Positions 21,328 through 30,582 of a DNA stretch of 64,000 bases are shown here, piece by piece (positions within the stretch are counted from its first letter, which is position 1; each line of letters begins with the position of its first letter). Origin of the DNA: Tildeniella nuda ZEHNDER 1965/U140 (GTDB lineage: Bacteria; Cyanobacteriota; Cyanobacteriia; Leptolyngbyales; Leptolyngbyaceae); the NCBI GenBank assembly GCA_019358895.1, contig JAHHIG010000006.1, positions 1-64,000 on the forward strand, written 5' to 3'. The translations under genes were made by a program, and so were the position numbers. The notes under the pieces were generated by a model that was not told the DNA's origin, did not search any database, and saw only the letters and a program-made list of their open reading frames with translations.

Positions 21328-21899
21328 GACATCCTTCAGAGCCACCCCAACTAGCCACAAACCGACTGTTGATCCGTCTGGCAACCAAGCGGGACGTGCA
21401 TGAAATTGCACGCTACTACCGCACGAACCGAGCGTTTTTAGCCCCTTTTGAGCCAACGCGATCGGAGCACTTTTTTGTTGAAGACTTTTGGCGTGGTCAG
21501 GTGGAGCGCAATCTCATTGAGTTCAATTACAACCAATCGCTTAGACTGTTCGTCTTTGAGCAAGCAAAGCCTGAAATGATCATTGGTATTATCAATTTCA
21601 CCCAATTCTTTCGTGAGCCTCTTCATGCCTGTATTTTGGGCTACAGTCTGGCAGAAAGTAAGCAAGGAAACGGCTACATGACAGAAGCGGTGGGACGATC
21701 AATTCAATACATTTTTAATGAACTGAATTTTCATCGCATCGCCGCAAACTATATGCCCCGCAATCAACGCAGTGGTAATCTACTCAAAAAGTTAGGTTTT
21801 GTAGTCGAAGGCTATGCGAGAGACTATTTATTGATCAACGGCAAATGGGAAGATCACATTTTAACGAGTCTGACGAATTTGTGCTGGCACATTGATTAA
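21324..21899 (+). CDS. GNAT N-acetyltransferase, RimJ/RimL type
   Basis: A 191-residue GNAT protein: [20 protein letters not shown] at the N-terminus, [17 protein letters not shown] as the acetyl-CoA loop region, and [18 protein letters not shown]. Resembles RimJ, which acetylates the N-terminus of ribosomal protein S5; the true target is unknown. Start ATG overlaps the SelO stop by 4 bp, so the two are translationally coupled. Confidence 0.85.
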   Translation: MRHPSEPPQLATNRLLIRLATKRDVHEIARYYRTNRAFLAPFEPTRSEHFFVEDFWRGQVERNLIEFNYNQSLRLFVFEQAKPEMIIGIINFTQFFREPLHACILGYSLAESKQGNGYMTEAVGRSIQYIFNELNFHRIAANYMPRNQRSGNLLKKLGFVVEGYARDYLLINGKWEDHILTSLTNLCWHID

Positions 21900-22486
21900 T
21901 GTAAAAAGGCAGAAGGCAAAGGGCAATTGGTGCGAAAGTGCGAAATAGAGTTTTAATAGAGAAAGGAAATCGCTAAGGTTTGAGCATTCAGTCTGTAAAG
22001 GTTGCGTGATTAGCGATCGAGCGATAAAGCCAGATCCCTGACATGGACGCTACCAATGGCACTACCAAGTACTGGCACCTGTTCACTGCTCACGAGACAC
22101 TGATCAGGCTTAACGTACAGCGCCGACAGCCATTTGCTGATACGCCTAAACTCTCAAGCGCTCCCCTATTCTCTGTCTGCTTGCCGCTCTTTGAGTCATT
22201 CAGAAGCGATTCTGCTTCCTACTGTTCGCTTCGAGCCAGCACTAGTTCAGACCAGCCTGATTGATCGCAGTAATGCTTTCAGCTTTGCGTGATGCCCTCA
22301 GCGATCGGGCTAAACCTGGTTGCTCAAACCGATTGAGGGCAGGCGCAAACAGGCGTTGGGTGAAGTAACGTTCACACCGGATGAAGCGTTGTCTAACCGT
22401 AGCTGCGTTGCTCAGCCTCCAAACCTGAATTTAAGGTTCTGTTCCATACCGAATACAGAATTACGTACACAAGGATCTATCGCTTC
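21900..22486. other. Spacer upstream of the RNase gene
   Basis: No coding sequence is convincing: a 73-codon frame at 22043-22264 has no recognisable domain and no good ribosome-binding site. Promoter for the RNase gene presumably lies near its 3' end. Confidence 0.4.
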
Positions 22487-24859
22487 ATGGAATTTTCGAT
22501 CGCTGCCCTGTTGTCAAACTTCACCGATGACAAACTCGTTGCTCCCAAAGTTTTAGAAAAAAAACTGGATTGCCGAAACGACGATGATTTGCTGCGGCTT
22601 CAAATTGCGCTTGATGCGCTCGAAAAAATTGGCATCCTGACCAAAGATCGGGGACGGTATAAGCGGATTGCAGAAGAAGGAGTCGTTGAGGGCAAACTGC
22701 GCTGCTCCAGCAAGGGCTTTTGTTTTGCCATTCAAGATGTTGAAGGCGCAGAAGATATCTACATTCGTGAAAGCCAGCTCAGCAATGCATGGAATGGCGA
22801 TCGCGTTCTAGTCCGGGTAACGAAGGAAGGCAGCCGTCGTCGCAGCCCCGAAGGTGAAGTTCGTCTGATTCTAGAGCGCTCCAACCCTTCAGTGCTGGCG
22901 CGGGTCAAGCAGGCAGAGGATGGGTTTCGAGCCGTACCGCTGGACGATCGCCTGCTGTTTGAAGTGCGGCTACAGCAAAACGGGGAAAACTTGAGTGAGG
23001 CGATCGACCATTTAGCGCATGTCAAGCTACTGCGCTACTCACTGGGGCAAAATCCGCCGTTGGGCAGCGTTGCTCAAATTTTAGGCACCGATACCGATGC
23101 TGCCGACATTGATATCGTCTGCTGCAAGCATTACCTCTCTCGCACCTTTAGCGATGAGGTGCAAGCTGCCGCTCAGTCACTGCCAACCAAGCTAGAGAAG
23201 ACAGAGCTGAAAAATCGGCTGGATTTACGCAAACTGACCACGATGACGATCAAGGCAGACAGCAGTCAGGCAAATACCGATAGCCTGGATGATGCCCTCA
23301 CCTTAGAGCAAACTCAAGACGGGCAGTGGCGCTTGGGGGTTCACATTGCGGATGTAGCGCACTATGTTGAACCAGATTCGCCCGTCGATCGTGAAGCACG
23401 TAAGCGTGGCACCTCTGTTTACCTGGGTGAACTCGTGATCCCAATGCTGCCTGATGCGATCGCCCACTCGCTTTGTGCCTTTCAGGTGGGACACGATCGT
23501 CTAGCCGTGTCTGTTCTAGTCACGCTTGATGCGGAAGGGCACGTTGTAGAGTACGAAATTCAGCCAACGGTCATTAAAGTTAACCATCAGTTGAGCTACC
23601 ATCAGGCACAGGCAATTCTGGAGCGGTCAGCCGACAACGATCAGCCGACCGTAGAGATCGAAGCGCTTGAACCTGTGTTTGAGCTGTTGGATCAGCTAGC
23701 GGCACTCAGCCATGCGTTGAAAGACCAACGGCATCAGCGAGGAGCCTTTGAACTCAACCTGCCAGAAAAGCCAACATCCAGTAGCCTTGCTGACGCTGAC
23801 CAGGATACAGGCAAGCTTGTCTTTACACCGAAGTTTCACTATGACGACGAAGGGATCTTGGGCGCAATGGTTGTCTCGCCCTCCGTCCCAACCTACGCCA
23901 TGATTGCTGAGTTTATGCTGCTGGCAAATCAGCTTGTTGCCAACCACCTGCAAGCGTTGGGCGCTCCGAGCCTCTACCGAGTGCATCCCACGCCCGACCC
24001 AGACGACGTACAGGAGTTGATTAAACTGTCCATCAACATGGGCATTGAGCTGCATCTAGAGCAAGAAGATGTGGTGCGACCCGAAGACTACCAGCACTTT
24101 ACGCAAAAGTTCGCTGAATCGGATGCTGAACGGGTCATGACCTATCTCTTACTGGAAACCCTGAAGCCTGCGTTTTACAGCACTACCCCTCGATCGCACT
24201 TCGGTCTAGCACTGGATCATGGCTATACCCATTTCACCTCACCTGTACGCCGCTATCCCGATTTGTTGGTGCAGCGGGCACTCCATGCCGTTTTTAAGGA
24301 AGGGCGCGATCGCAAGTCTAGCCGTTCTAAAGAAATGGTCAATCTGCGGCACAGCTCATCGCACGGCAACATTAGCTGGAACGTGCTGCCTCCTGAAATT
24401 CATCAGGAGCTAGAAACCTACTTTGCTTCGCAGGTCGTGCATCTGAGCGAACGCGAGAAAGTCGCGCAGGAAGCCGAACAAGATCTGGAAGGACTCAAGA
24501 AAGCCGAATTAATGCGAGAGCGCACTGGCGAAATTTTCCACGGCTTGATCACAGGCGTTCAGTCCTACGGTCTGTTCGTCGAAATCGAAGAGCTATTGGT
24601 GGAAGGCTTGGTGCATGTCAGTTCTCTCAAGGATGATTGGTACGAGTACCGATCGCGCCAGCAAACGTTGGTTGGACGCAAAAACCGCAAGCAGTATCGT
24701 CTGGGCGATCGCATCGAAGTTCAGGTGAAGAGCGTGGATTACTACCGCCAGCAAATTGACCTCCTTGCAGTGGGTGGTGGCAGCGAAGCACCAGATGACG
24801 AAGTAGGTTTAGACACGATCCAGATTGCCGAATCAGAACCAGAGTTTGAGGATGATTAA
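22487..24859 (+). CDS. rnr: RNase II/RNase R family 3'-5' exoribonuclease
   Basis: A 790-residue hydrolytic exoribonuclease. Two cold-shock-like OB regions lie at the N-terminus, the RNB domain carries the catalytic acidic set in NTDSLDDALTLE and RLGVHIADVAHYV, then HFTSPVRRYPDLLVQRAL, and a C-terminal S1 domain (GLITGVQSYGLFVEIEELLV, near residue 685) ends with an acidic tail. Length and S1 tail fit RNase R more than RNase II. It degrades structured RNA. Confidence 0.9.
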   Translation: MEFSIAALLSNFTDDKLVAPKVLEKKLDCRNDDDLLRLQIALDALEKIGILTKDRGRYKRIAEEGVVEGKLRCSSKGFCFAIQDVEGAEDIYIRESQLSNAWNGDRVLVRVTKEGSRRRSPEGEVRLILERSNPSVLARVKQAEDGFRAVPLDDRLLFEVRLQQNGENLSEAIDHLAHVKLLRYSLGQNPPLGSVAQILGTDTDAADIDIVCCKHYLSRTFSDEVQAAAQSLPTKLEKTELKNRLDLRKLTTMTIKADSSQANTDSLDDALTLEQTQDGQWRLGVHIADVAHYVEPDSPVDREARKRGTSVYLGELVIPMLPDAIAHSLCAFQVGHDRLAVSVLVTLDAEGHVVEYEIQPTVIKVNHQLSYHQAQAILERSADNDQPTVEIEALEPVFELLDQLAALSHALKDQRHQRGAFELNLPEKPTSSSLADADQDTGKLVFTPKFHYDDEGILGAMVVSPSVPTYAMIAEFMLLANQLVANHLQALGAPSLYRVHPTPDPDDVQELIKLSINMGIELHLEQEDVVRPEDYQHFTQKFAESDAERVMTYLLLETLKPAFYSTTPRSHFGLALDHGYTHFTSPVRRYPDLLVQRALHAVFKEGRDRKSSRSKEMVNLRHSSSHGNISWNVLPPEIHQELETYFASQVVHLSEREKVAQEAEQDLEGLKKAELMRERTGEIFHGLITGVQSYGLFVEIEELLVEGLVHVSSLKDDWYEYRSRQQTLVGRKNRKQYRLGDRIEVQVKSVDYYRQQIDLLAVGGGSEAPDDEVGLDTIQIAESEPEFEDD

Positions 24860-24865
24860 GCACAG

Positions 24866-25065
24866 AGAGAAGTCAGGAGTCAGGAGTCAGGAGTGGAGAA
24901 GCAGAAGCAGGGGAAGCAGGGGGGCAGAGGGAGCCGGGAAAACAGGAATTAACGAAAAGTTATTACCAACAACCAACAACCAATAACTAACAACTTCTTC
25001 AACTCAAAACTCAAAGCTCAAAACTCGAAACTTTCCCCACCTTCCTCATACCCTCATCTCCCCCT
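24866..25065. repeat. Low-complexity intergenic repeats before ubiX
   Basis: Contains AGTCAGG heptamers in tandem (24870-24893), GGCAGAGGGAG-type units, CCAACAAC units and CTCAAAACTC units. These families recur in spacers across the window and inside radA. Confidence 0.75.
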
Positions 25066-25070
25066 CCCCC

Positions 25071-25703
25071 TTGTCCTCTTCTCTCCCCCTTCCCCCCTCT
25101 CGTCCCCTTATCCTTGGCATCACCGGAGCCTCTGGGCTAATTTATGCCGTTCGTGCGCTCAAATTTCTGTTGCAGGCAGACTACACGATCGAATTAGTTG
25201 CCTCCAAGTCGGTCTACATGGTTTGGCAGGCAGAGCAAAACACTCGAATGCCACCGGAACCGATGCAGCAGGAGCAGTTCTGGCGGCAGCAGGCAGGCAT
25301 AGAGACGGCTGGCAAACTAACCTGTCACCCGTGGAGTGATGTCGGAGCCACGATCGCCAGCGGTTCCTTTCGTACGCTGGGTATGCTTGTCATTCCATGC
25401 AGCATGAGCACGATCGCCAAACTTGCAGGCGGACTCAGTTCCGATTTGCTCGAACGTGCTGCCGACGTGCAGCTCAAGGAAGGACGCAAACTCGTTGTGG
25501 TGCCCCGTGAAACGCCCTTTAGCCTGATCCATCTCCGTAACCTGACAGCGCTGGCAGAAGCGGGAGCGCGCATTGTGCCTGCGATTCCTGCCTGGTATCA
25601 CAACCCACAAACGATCGAAGATTTAGTTGATTTTGTCGTTGCCCGCGCCCTCGATCAGCTAGATATTGACTGCATTCCGATTAACCGCTGGCAGGGGCAT
25701 TGA
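25071..25703 (+). CDS. ubiX: Flavin prenyltransferase UbiX
   Basis: A 210-residue flavoprotein-fold enzyme that makes prenylated FMN, cofactor of UbiD decarboxylases. LILGITGASGLIYAVRALKF near the N-terminus binds FMN; CSMSTIAKLAGG and VVVPRETPFSLIHLRN are family signatures. The TTG at 25071 lies at the edge of low-complexity DNA and the first 10 residues are Pro/Ser-rich, so the true start may be slightly different. Confidence 0.9.
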   Translation: MSSSLPLPPSRPLILGITGASGLIYAVRALKFLLQADYTIELVASKSVYMVWQAEQNTRMPPEPMQQEQFWRQQAGIETAGKLTCHPWSDVGATIASGSFRTLGMLVIPCSMSTIAKLAGGLSSDLLERAADVQLKEGRKLVVVPRETPFSLIHLRNLTALAEAGARIVPAIPAWYHNPQTIEDLVDFVVARALDQLDIDCIPINRWQGH

Positions 25704-25802
25704 GGGCTTCGAGTTCTAGTGAGGAGATTGGTCAGTCATAACATTTCAGCTTGATGTAGCTCCATTTTAGAGGGCTATGCCTCTGACATCTTTTGCACGG
25801 CA

Positions 25803-27434
25803 TCACTCGGCTTCATCAATGGACTCATCAGTAGACTTTTTGCCTGCAAGGGCGATCGCAATCGCATCAACAACCCTGGCAACGGGAAAAATCTCCATGC
25901 CCAAATCGGGTAAGACTTGCCCTTTCGGAACGATCGCCTGCTTGAAGCCTAGTTTCGCCGCTTCTTTCAGCCGTAGCTCCATTTGTGAAACGGGTCGCAC
26001 CTGCCCACCCAAACCCACTTCGCCAATTAAGACCATGCGGGGATCAACAACCCGATCGCGAAAACTTGCCACCACTGCGATCGCCACGCCCAAATCAGCA
26101 GCAGGTTCTCCCACGCTCAAGCCACCAGAAGAGGCAACGTAAGCATCCAGTTTGGAGAGGGGAATGCCGACCCGTTTTTCCAACACTGCCAGAATTTGCA
26201 GCAGCCGATTATATTCAATGCCCGTGGTCGATCGCCGGGGTGAGCTGTAGCTAGTCGGGCTAACGAGAGCTTGCAATTCAACCACGATCGGGCGCGTCCC
26301 TTCACAGGCAACGATCGTTGCACTACCCGACGAAAACTCATCCCGATTGCCCAGAAACAGTTCCGAGGGATTAAGCACTTCCTGCAACCCCTGATCCACC
26401 ATCTCAAACACGCCGATTTCGTGGGTCGCCCCAAAGCGGTTTTTCACCGATCGCAGCAAGCGGTGGCTAGCAAAGCGATCGCCCTCAAAGTACAGTACCG
26501 TGTCCACCATATGTTCGAGTACCTTTGGTCCCGCGATCGCCCCTTCCTTCGTCACGTGCCCCACAATGAACAGCGTAATATTCTGCCGCTTCGCCATCTG
26601 CATCAGCACCGACGTACACTCCCGCACCTGCGCCACCGAACCAGGGGCAGACGACAACGCACTGAAGTATAGCGCCTGGATACTGTCAATCACCGCTACA
26701 TGAGGCTTTAGCGACTCCAACTCTGCAAGAATCGTATCGAGGTCGGTTTCGGGCAGAAGGTAGAGGTTGGAGGGTGTGGGGTGTGGGGTGTGGGGTGTGG
26801 GGTGAGAAGAATCGGGAAGAGTCTTGAGTTTTGAGTTTTGAGTAGCGCTTTGCGCCGACAAACTAGAGAGTTTTGAGTTTTGAGTTTTCCCGCCTCCCGA
26901 CTCCCGACTCCCGACTCCCGACTCTTCCCTTCTGCCTTCTGCCGCCTGCCCTCTGCCTCCTCTTCCCTCCCCCCTTTCCTCCCCCACCCCCAGCCGCTGC
27001 GCTCTCAGCTTCACCTGTTGGGCAGACTCTTCGGCACAGACATAGAGCGTGCGATAGGTTTGAGACAGGCGATTGGCAGTTTGTAGCAGCAGGGTGGATT
27101 TGCCGATACCCGGATCGCCACCGATGAGTACTAGAGAACCGGGGACGATGCCACCACCGAGGACGCGATCGAGTTCCACATAGCCGGACGACAGGCGAGA
27201 CTGAGGGTGGTCAGAGATTTGCGCCAGTGTGAGAGCAGCTTTGGGCTGAGCGGGCGTTTGATGGGCAGTGCGGCTACCGACGCGAACGGCACCGGGACGA
27301 GCGGCTGTAGTTGTAGCAGGGGCGACCTGCTCTTCGAGTGCATTCCAGCTATTGCAGGCAGGGCATTTGCCAAAGTATTGTGAGGACTCTGCACCGCATT
27401 GGTTGCAAACGTAGTGCGATCGAAGTTTCGGCAT
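25803..27434 (-). CDS. radA: DNA repair protein RadA with a repeat-derived insertion
   Basis: A 543-residue RadA/Sms, a RecA-related helicase acting on recombination branches. Visible: N-terminal zinc finger CNQCG...CPACNSW (10-29), Walker A GGDPGIGKST (105-114), VIDSIQALY, the KNRFG motif, and a C-terminal Lon-like domain. Residues 151-222 are foreign to the family: Gly/Arg/Glu-rich, then Ser/Lys-rich, then His-Thr-Pro repeats. Without them the protein would be 471 residues, close to normal. The insert lies between RAQRLGV and NLYLLPETDL, just after the Walker A region, and corresponds to intergenic-type repeat DNA. Confidence 0.9.
   Translation of the reverse strand: MPKLRSHYVCNQCGAESSQYFGKCPACNSWNALEEQVAPATTTAARPGAVRVGSRTAHQTPAQPKAALTLAQISDHPQSRLSSGYVELDRVLGGGIVPGSLVLIGGDPGIGKSTLLLQTANRLSQTYRTLYVCAEESAQQVKLRAQRLGVGEERGEGRGGRGQAAEGRREESGVGSRESGGGKTQNSKLSSLSAQSATQNSKLKTLPDSSHPTPHTPHPTPSNLYLLPETDLDTILAELESLKPHVAVIDSIQALYFSALSSAPGSVAQVRECTSVLMQMAKRQNITLFIVGHVTKEGAIAGPKVLEHMVDTVLYFEGDRFASHRLLRSVKNRFGATHEIGVFEMVDQGLQEVLNPSELFLGNRDEFSSGSATIVACEGTRPIVVELQALVSPTSYSSPRRSTTGIEYNRLLQILAVLEKRVGIPLSKLDAYVASSGGLSVGEPAADLGVAIAVVASFRDRVVDPRMVLIGEVGLGGQVRPVSQMELRLKEAAKLGFKQAIVPKGQVLPDLGMEIFPVARVVDAIAIALAGKKSTDESIDEAE
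26769..26984 (-). repeat. 216-bp intergenic-type repeat inside radA, in frame
   Basis: On the plus strand it is GGGTGTG tandem units (26778-26803), TGAGTTTTGAGT units (26826-26886), CTCCCGACTCCCGA units (26894-26928) and CTTCTGCCTTCTGCC-type units (26930-26960). The same families occur in spacers at 10.6, 19.0, 24.9, 41.2 and 50.1 kb. The segment is a multiple of three and has no stop in the radA frame. Confidence 0.85.
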
Positions 27435-27606
27435 TCTTGGTGAGGAACGGTTAGAAGTACTTGTATCAGCGAGAACGCCAACAAATGTAATAGTAAGAAC
27501 GTCCGAAGCGCTTTGAGGGAGACAATTTTAGCGTTCCGAACCAGACCACTTCGGGTACTATCTTTAATGATAGGGTACAGAAATTAATGATTCTAAAATT
27601 AGCTTA

Positions 27607-27623
27607 AGGAGTCTATCATCTTG
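27607..27623 (+). promoter_or_regulatory. Ribosome-binding site supporting a TTG start for rpaB
   Basis: AGGAG at 27607-27611 lies 9 nt before TTG 27621. No ATG lies nearby in frame, and the resulting N-terminus MENHKEKILVVDDE fits RpaB proteins. Confidence 0.7.
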
Positions 27624-28352
27624 GAAAATCACAAAGAAAAAATATTAGTGGTTGATGATGAAGCGAGTATTCGCCGCATCTTAGAAACGCGCCTCTCAAT
27701 GATTGGCTACGATGTGGTGACAGCCGCTGACGGTGAAGAAGCGCTGGACACCTTTCGTAATGCCGACCCTGACCTGGTTGTTTTAGATGTGATGATGCCA
27801 AAACTTGATGGCTATGGGGTTTGTCAGGAGTTGCGGAAAGAGTCGGACGTACCCATCATTATGCTGACAGCGTTGGGCGATGTCGCCGATCGCATCACGG
27901 GTCTGGAACTCGGTGCCGATGATTATGTCGTCAAGCCCTTCTCACCCAAAGAGCTAGAAGCGCGGATTCGATCGGTGCTGCGCCGAGTCGAAAAAACAGG
28001 TACCACAGGCATTCCTAGCTCTGGTGTCATTCATATCAACAGCATTCGCATCGATACCAACAAGCGTCAAGTTTACAAGGGTGACGAACGTATTCGGTTA
28101 ACGGGGATGGAATTTAGCCTGCTGGAACTGCTGGTCAGTCGATCAGGAGAAGCATTTTCCCGATCGGAAATTCTGCAAGAAGTGTGGGGCTACACACCCG
28201 AACGTCACGTTGATACGCGCGTTGTAGACGTACACATTTCTCGTCTCCGCGCCAAGCTCGAAGACGACCCCAGTAACCCAGAGCTGATCTTAACGGCTCG
28301 TGGTACAGGCTACCTCTTTCAGCGCATTCTTGAACCGGGCGAAATCGAATAG
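27621..28352 (+). CDS. rpaB: Response regulator RpaB
   Basis: A 243-residue OmpR/PhoB-type regulator. The receiver has the acidic pair at 12-13, phospho-acceptor Asp56 in VVLDVMMP and the Lys in VVKPFSP; the winged helix follows from about residue 135 (RLTGMEFSLLELLV, HVDTRVVDVHISRLRAKL). The near-invariant N-terminus and the insert ASIRRILETRLSMIGYD are specific to RpaB (Ycf27), the essential cyanobacterial regulator of photosynthesis and high-light genes. It starts divergently from radA. Confidence 0.93.
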   Translation: MENHKEKILVVDDEASIRRILETRLSMIGYDVVTAADGEEALDTFRNADPDLVVLDVMMPKLDGYGVCQELRKESDVPIIMLTALGDVADRITGLELGADDYVVKPFSPKELEARIRSVLRRVEKTGTTGIPSSGVIHINSIRIDTNKRQVYKGDERIRLTGMEFSLLELLVSRSGEAFSRSEILQEVWGYTPERHVDTRVVDVHISRLRAKLEDDPSNPELILTARGTGYLFQRILEPGEIE

Positions 28353-28397
28353 ACCAGACTGGCTCAGCAGGCTTGTATGCTGAAGGAGAGAACGTCT

Positions 28398-29585
28398 ATG
28401 CCTCAGATGCCCATGCAGATTTATTTGGACTACAGCGCCACGACACCCACGCGTCCAGAGGCGATCGCGGCAATGCAGGTTGCCTTGAGTGATCAGTGGG
28501 GCAATCCATCGAGCCTTCATGCATGGGGGCAACGGGCCGCGATCGTCGTTGAACGTGCCAGGGTGCAGGTAGGGCGACTGCTTAATGCCCCACCCGAAGC
28601 GATCGTCTTTACGGCTGGCGGCACTGAGGCAGATAATCTGGCAATCATGGGTGTTGTGCGTCAATATGCCACACCGCAGCATGTGATTATCTCCAGCGTC
28701 GAGCATTCAGCGATCGCCGAACCTGTGCGCTGGCTTGAACAATTGGGCTGGCAGGTCACGCGCTTACCTGTTGATCAGCAGGGACGAGTTAATCCTTTGG
28801 AGTTACGGGCGGCGCTGCAAGCAAACACCGTTTTAGTGTCAATCATCTACGGTCAGAGCGAAGTTGGCACGTTACAACCCATTCAGGCATTAGGGGCGAT
28901 CGCCCGTGCTCACGGTGCTTTGTTTCATACCGATGCCGTGCAGGTTGCAGGACGCTTGCCGCTAGATATGCAACAACTACCTGTTGATCTGTTGTCCTTA
29001 TCCAGCCATAAACTTTATGGTCCTCAAGGTGCAGGGGCGCTGTATGTACGACCGGATGTGACGCTCCTGCCGTTAATCGGTGGCGGTGGTCAGGAAGCGA
29101 AACTACGATCGGGCACACAGGCTGTACCCGCGATCGCAGGCTTCGGCGTTGCTGCTGAGTTAGCCGCACAGGAGATGGCGATCGAAACGCCACGACTGAT
29201 CCAACTGCGCGATTACCTTTTCGAGCAATTAGCCGCTGTCCCTGAGTTGGCACCGACTGGTGATCGCTGGCATCGTTTACCCCATCACACCAGCTTCTAC
29301 CTTCAACATGCTGATGGCGAGGTGCTCAACGGTAAAACGCTCGTGCGCCACATGAATCTCGCTGGCATCGGCATCAGCGCTGGCTCTGCCTGTCACAGCG
29401 GTAAATTGTCTCCCAGCCCAATCTTGCAGGCAATGGGGTATAGCGATCGCATTGCCAAAGCAGGCGTTCGTCTCACGTTGGGAAAGCAGACAACTGAAGC
29501 TGATATCGACTGGACGGTGATGGTACTCAAGCAATTGCTGGCTCGACTCGCACCAGAACCATCTTTATCCAGGTTGTCTTACTGA
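28398..29585 (+). CDS. Cysteine desulfurase, NifS/IscS family
   Basis: About 395 residues from ATG 28398, which has GGAGAG 7 nt upstream; an earlier ATG at 28377 lacks a good site. A class V PLP aminotransferase: IYLDYSATTPT at the start, PLP Lys in SLSSHKLYGPQGAG, and the catalytic Cys in GSACHSGKLSPSP. It moves sulfur from cysteine for Fe-S clusters or thiolation. The HSGK/SPS loop indicates the IscS/NifS group rather than SufS. It follows rpaB by 45 bp and may be co-transcribed. Confidence 0.9.
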   Translation: MPQMPMQIYLDYSATTPTRPEAIAAMQVALSDQWGNPSSLHAWGQRAAIVVERARVQVGRLLNAPPEAIVFTAGGTEADNLAIMGVVRQYATPQHVIISSVEHSAIAEPVRWLEQLGWQVTRLPVDQQGRVNPLELRAALQANTVLVSIIYGQSEVGTLQPIQALGAIARAHGALFHTDAVQVAGRLPLDMQQLPVDLLSLSSHKLYGPQGAGALYVRPDVTLLPLIGGGGQEAKLRSGTQAVPAIAGFGVAAELAAQEMAIETPRLIQLRDYLFEQLAAVPELAPTGDRWHRLPHHTSFYLQHADGEVLNGKTLVRHMNLAGIGISAGSACHSGKLSPSPILQAMGYSDRIAKAGVRLTLGKQTTEADIDWTVMVLKQLLARLAPEPSLSRLSY

Positions 29586-29670
29586 TGCACCACGATCGCA
29601 TCGCTTACCGGGAGTGCGATCGCTTATCATCTGCGCAAGCCAATCGCTCTCCAAACGCAATCGCGCAGTA

Positions 29671-29790
29671 ATGGTCGATCGCTTGCCGCACTGCAAAATA
29701 ACCAGAACCCGGCTGGTCAAAAACGGCAGCATTTACAACAGCAAGCAAAGCCACAACTGCAACGACTGCGATCGCCAGTTAGCGATAGGG
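29671..29790 (+). pseudogene. IS1-type transposase zinc-finger remnant
   Basis: In the frame beginning ATG 29671, RLVKNGSIYNSKQSHNC then NDCDRQ resembles the N-terminal zinc-ribbon of IS1-family transposases (a CPxC...RxVKNGxxxxGKQxxxCxxCxRQF pattern). Only one of the first Cys pair survives and nothing downstream continues the transposase. It is an old remnant. The rest of the 29586-30003 spacer holds no gene I can support. Confidence 0.5.
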
Positions 29791-30006
29791 TCTACTGCAC
29801 TTCACGCCGCTCAGGATAACATTGGTCGTTTATCGGTGCAATCTTCATTGTTCAATGAAGATCTCCTCAAGCAATTGAACCTTGATGAGTCAGCACGTTA
29901 TAACGCTTACAGTGAGTGAACAAACTTTATCAGGCGTATAGTGTAAAGTTCTCATAAAACGCTCTAAGCACTTAGTTGTCAGAGGTCGTGTTGTGAGGAA
30001 ATTGTG

Positions 30007-30552
30007 ATGAACGTCTCGCCCACCGAAATTCCTGATGTGTTAGTTTTCGAGCCTCGTGTCTTTGAAGACGATCGCGGCTTCTTTTTTGAAAGCTTCAACG
30101 AACGTGTGTTTGCTGATAAAACCGGAGTCAAGGTTCAATTTGTTCAAGATAACCACTCGCGCTCCTGTCAAAACGTTCTGCGGGGGCTACATTATCAAAT
30201 TCAGCAACCTCAAGGTAAGTTAGTGCGAACAATTTTGGGCACTATATTGGACATAGCCGTTGACATTCGTCGGCACTCACCGACCTTTGGGCAATGGATT
30301 AGTTGTCAGCTCAGCGCCGAAAACAAGCGCACACTTTGGGTTCCTGCCGGATGTGCTCATGGCTTTGTGGTCATTTCAGAGGTCGCCGAAGTGCTGTACA
30401 AGGCAACAGACTACTACGCACCTCAATACGAACGCTGCCTGCTTTGGAACGATCCTGATTTAGCAATTGACTGGTCTCTCACAGCAGAACCAATTCTGTC
30501 TGCTAAAGACCAAGCAGGAAAGCCTCTTAAATTAGCTGAAGTCTATCCTTGA
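30007..30552 (+). CDS. rfbC: dTDP-4-dehydrorhamnose 3,5-epimerase
   Basis: A 181-residue cupin-fold epimerase from ATG 30007, with GAGGAAA just upstream (a GTG at 30004 is also in frame). Visible: VFEDDRGFFFESFNE, QDNHSRSCQNVLRGLHYQ with catalytic His, and VPAGCAHGFVV. It converts dTDP-4-keto-6-deoxyglucose to its rhamnose isomer. Next gene starts 30 bp downstream; with rfbA, GT4 and rfbB it forms a sugar-nucleotide cluster. Confidence 0.9.
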   Translation: MNVSPTEIPDVLVFEPRVFEDDRGFFFESFNERVFADKTGVKVQFVQDNHSRSCQNVLRGLHYQIQQPQGKLVRTILGTILDIAVDIRRHSPTFGQWISCQLSAENKRTLWVPAGCAHGFVVISEVAEVLYKATDYYAPQYERCLLWNDPDLAIDWSLTAEPILSAKDQAGKPLKLAEVYP

Positions 30553-30582
30553 CCGAAAACCCTCTTCTCAGAGATTCGTCTT

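Noticed and set aside
27480-27600. HLR1 element for RpaB autoregulation
   Set aside because: No pair of TTACA-type repeats with the right 2-nt spacing was found.
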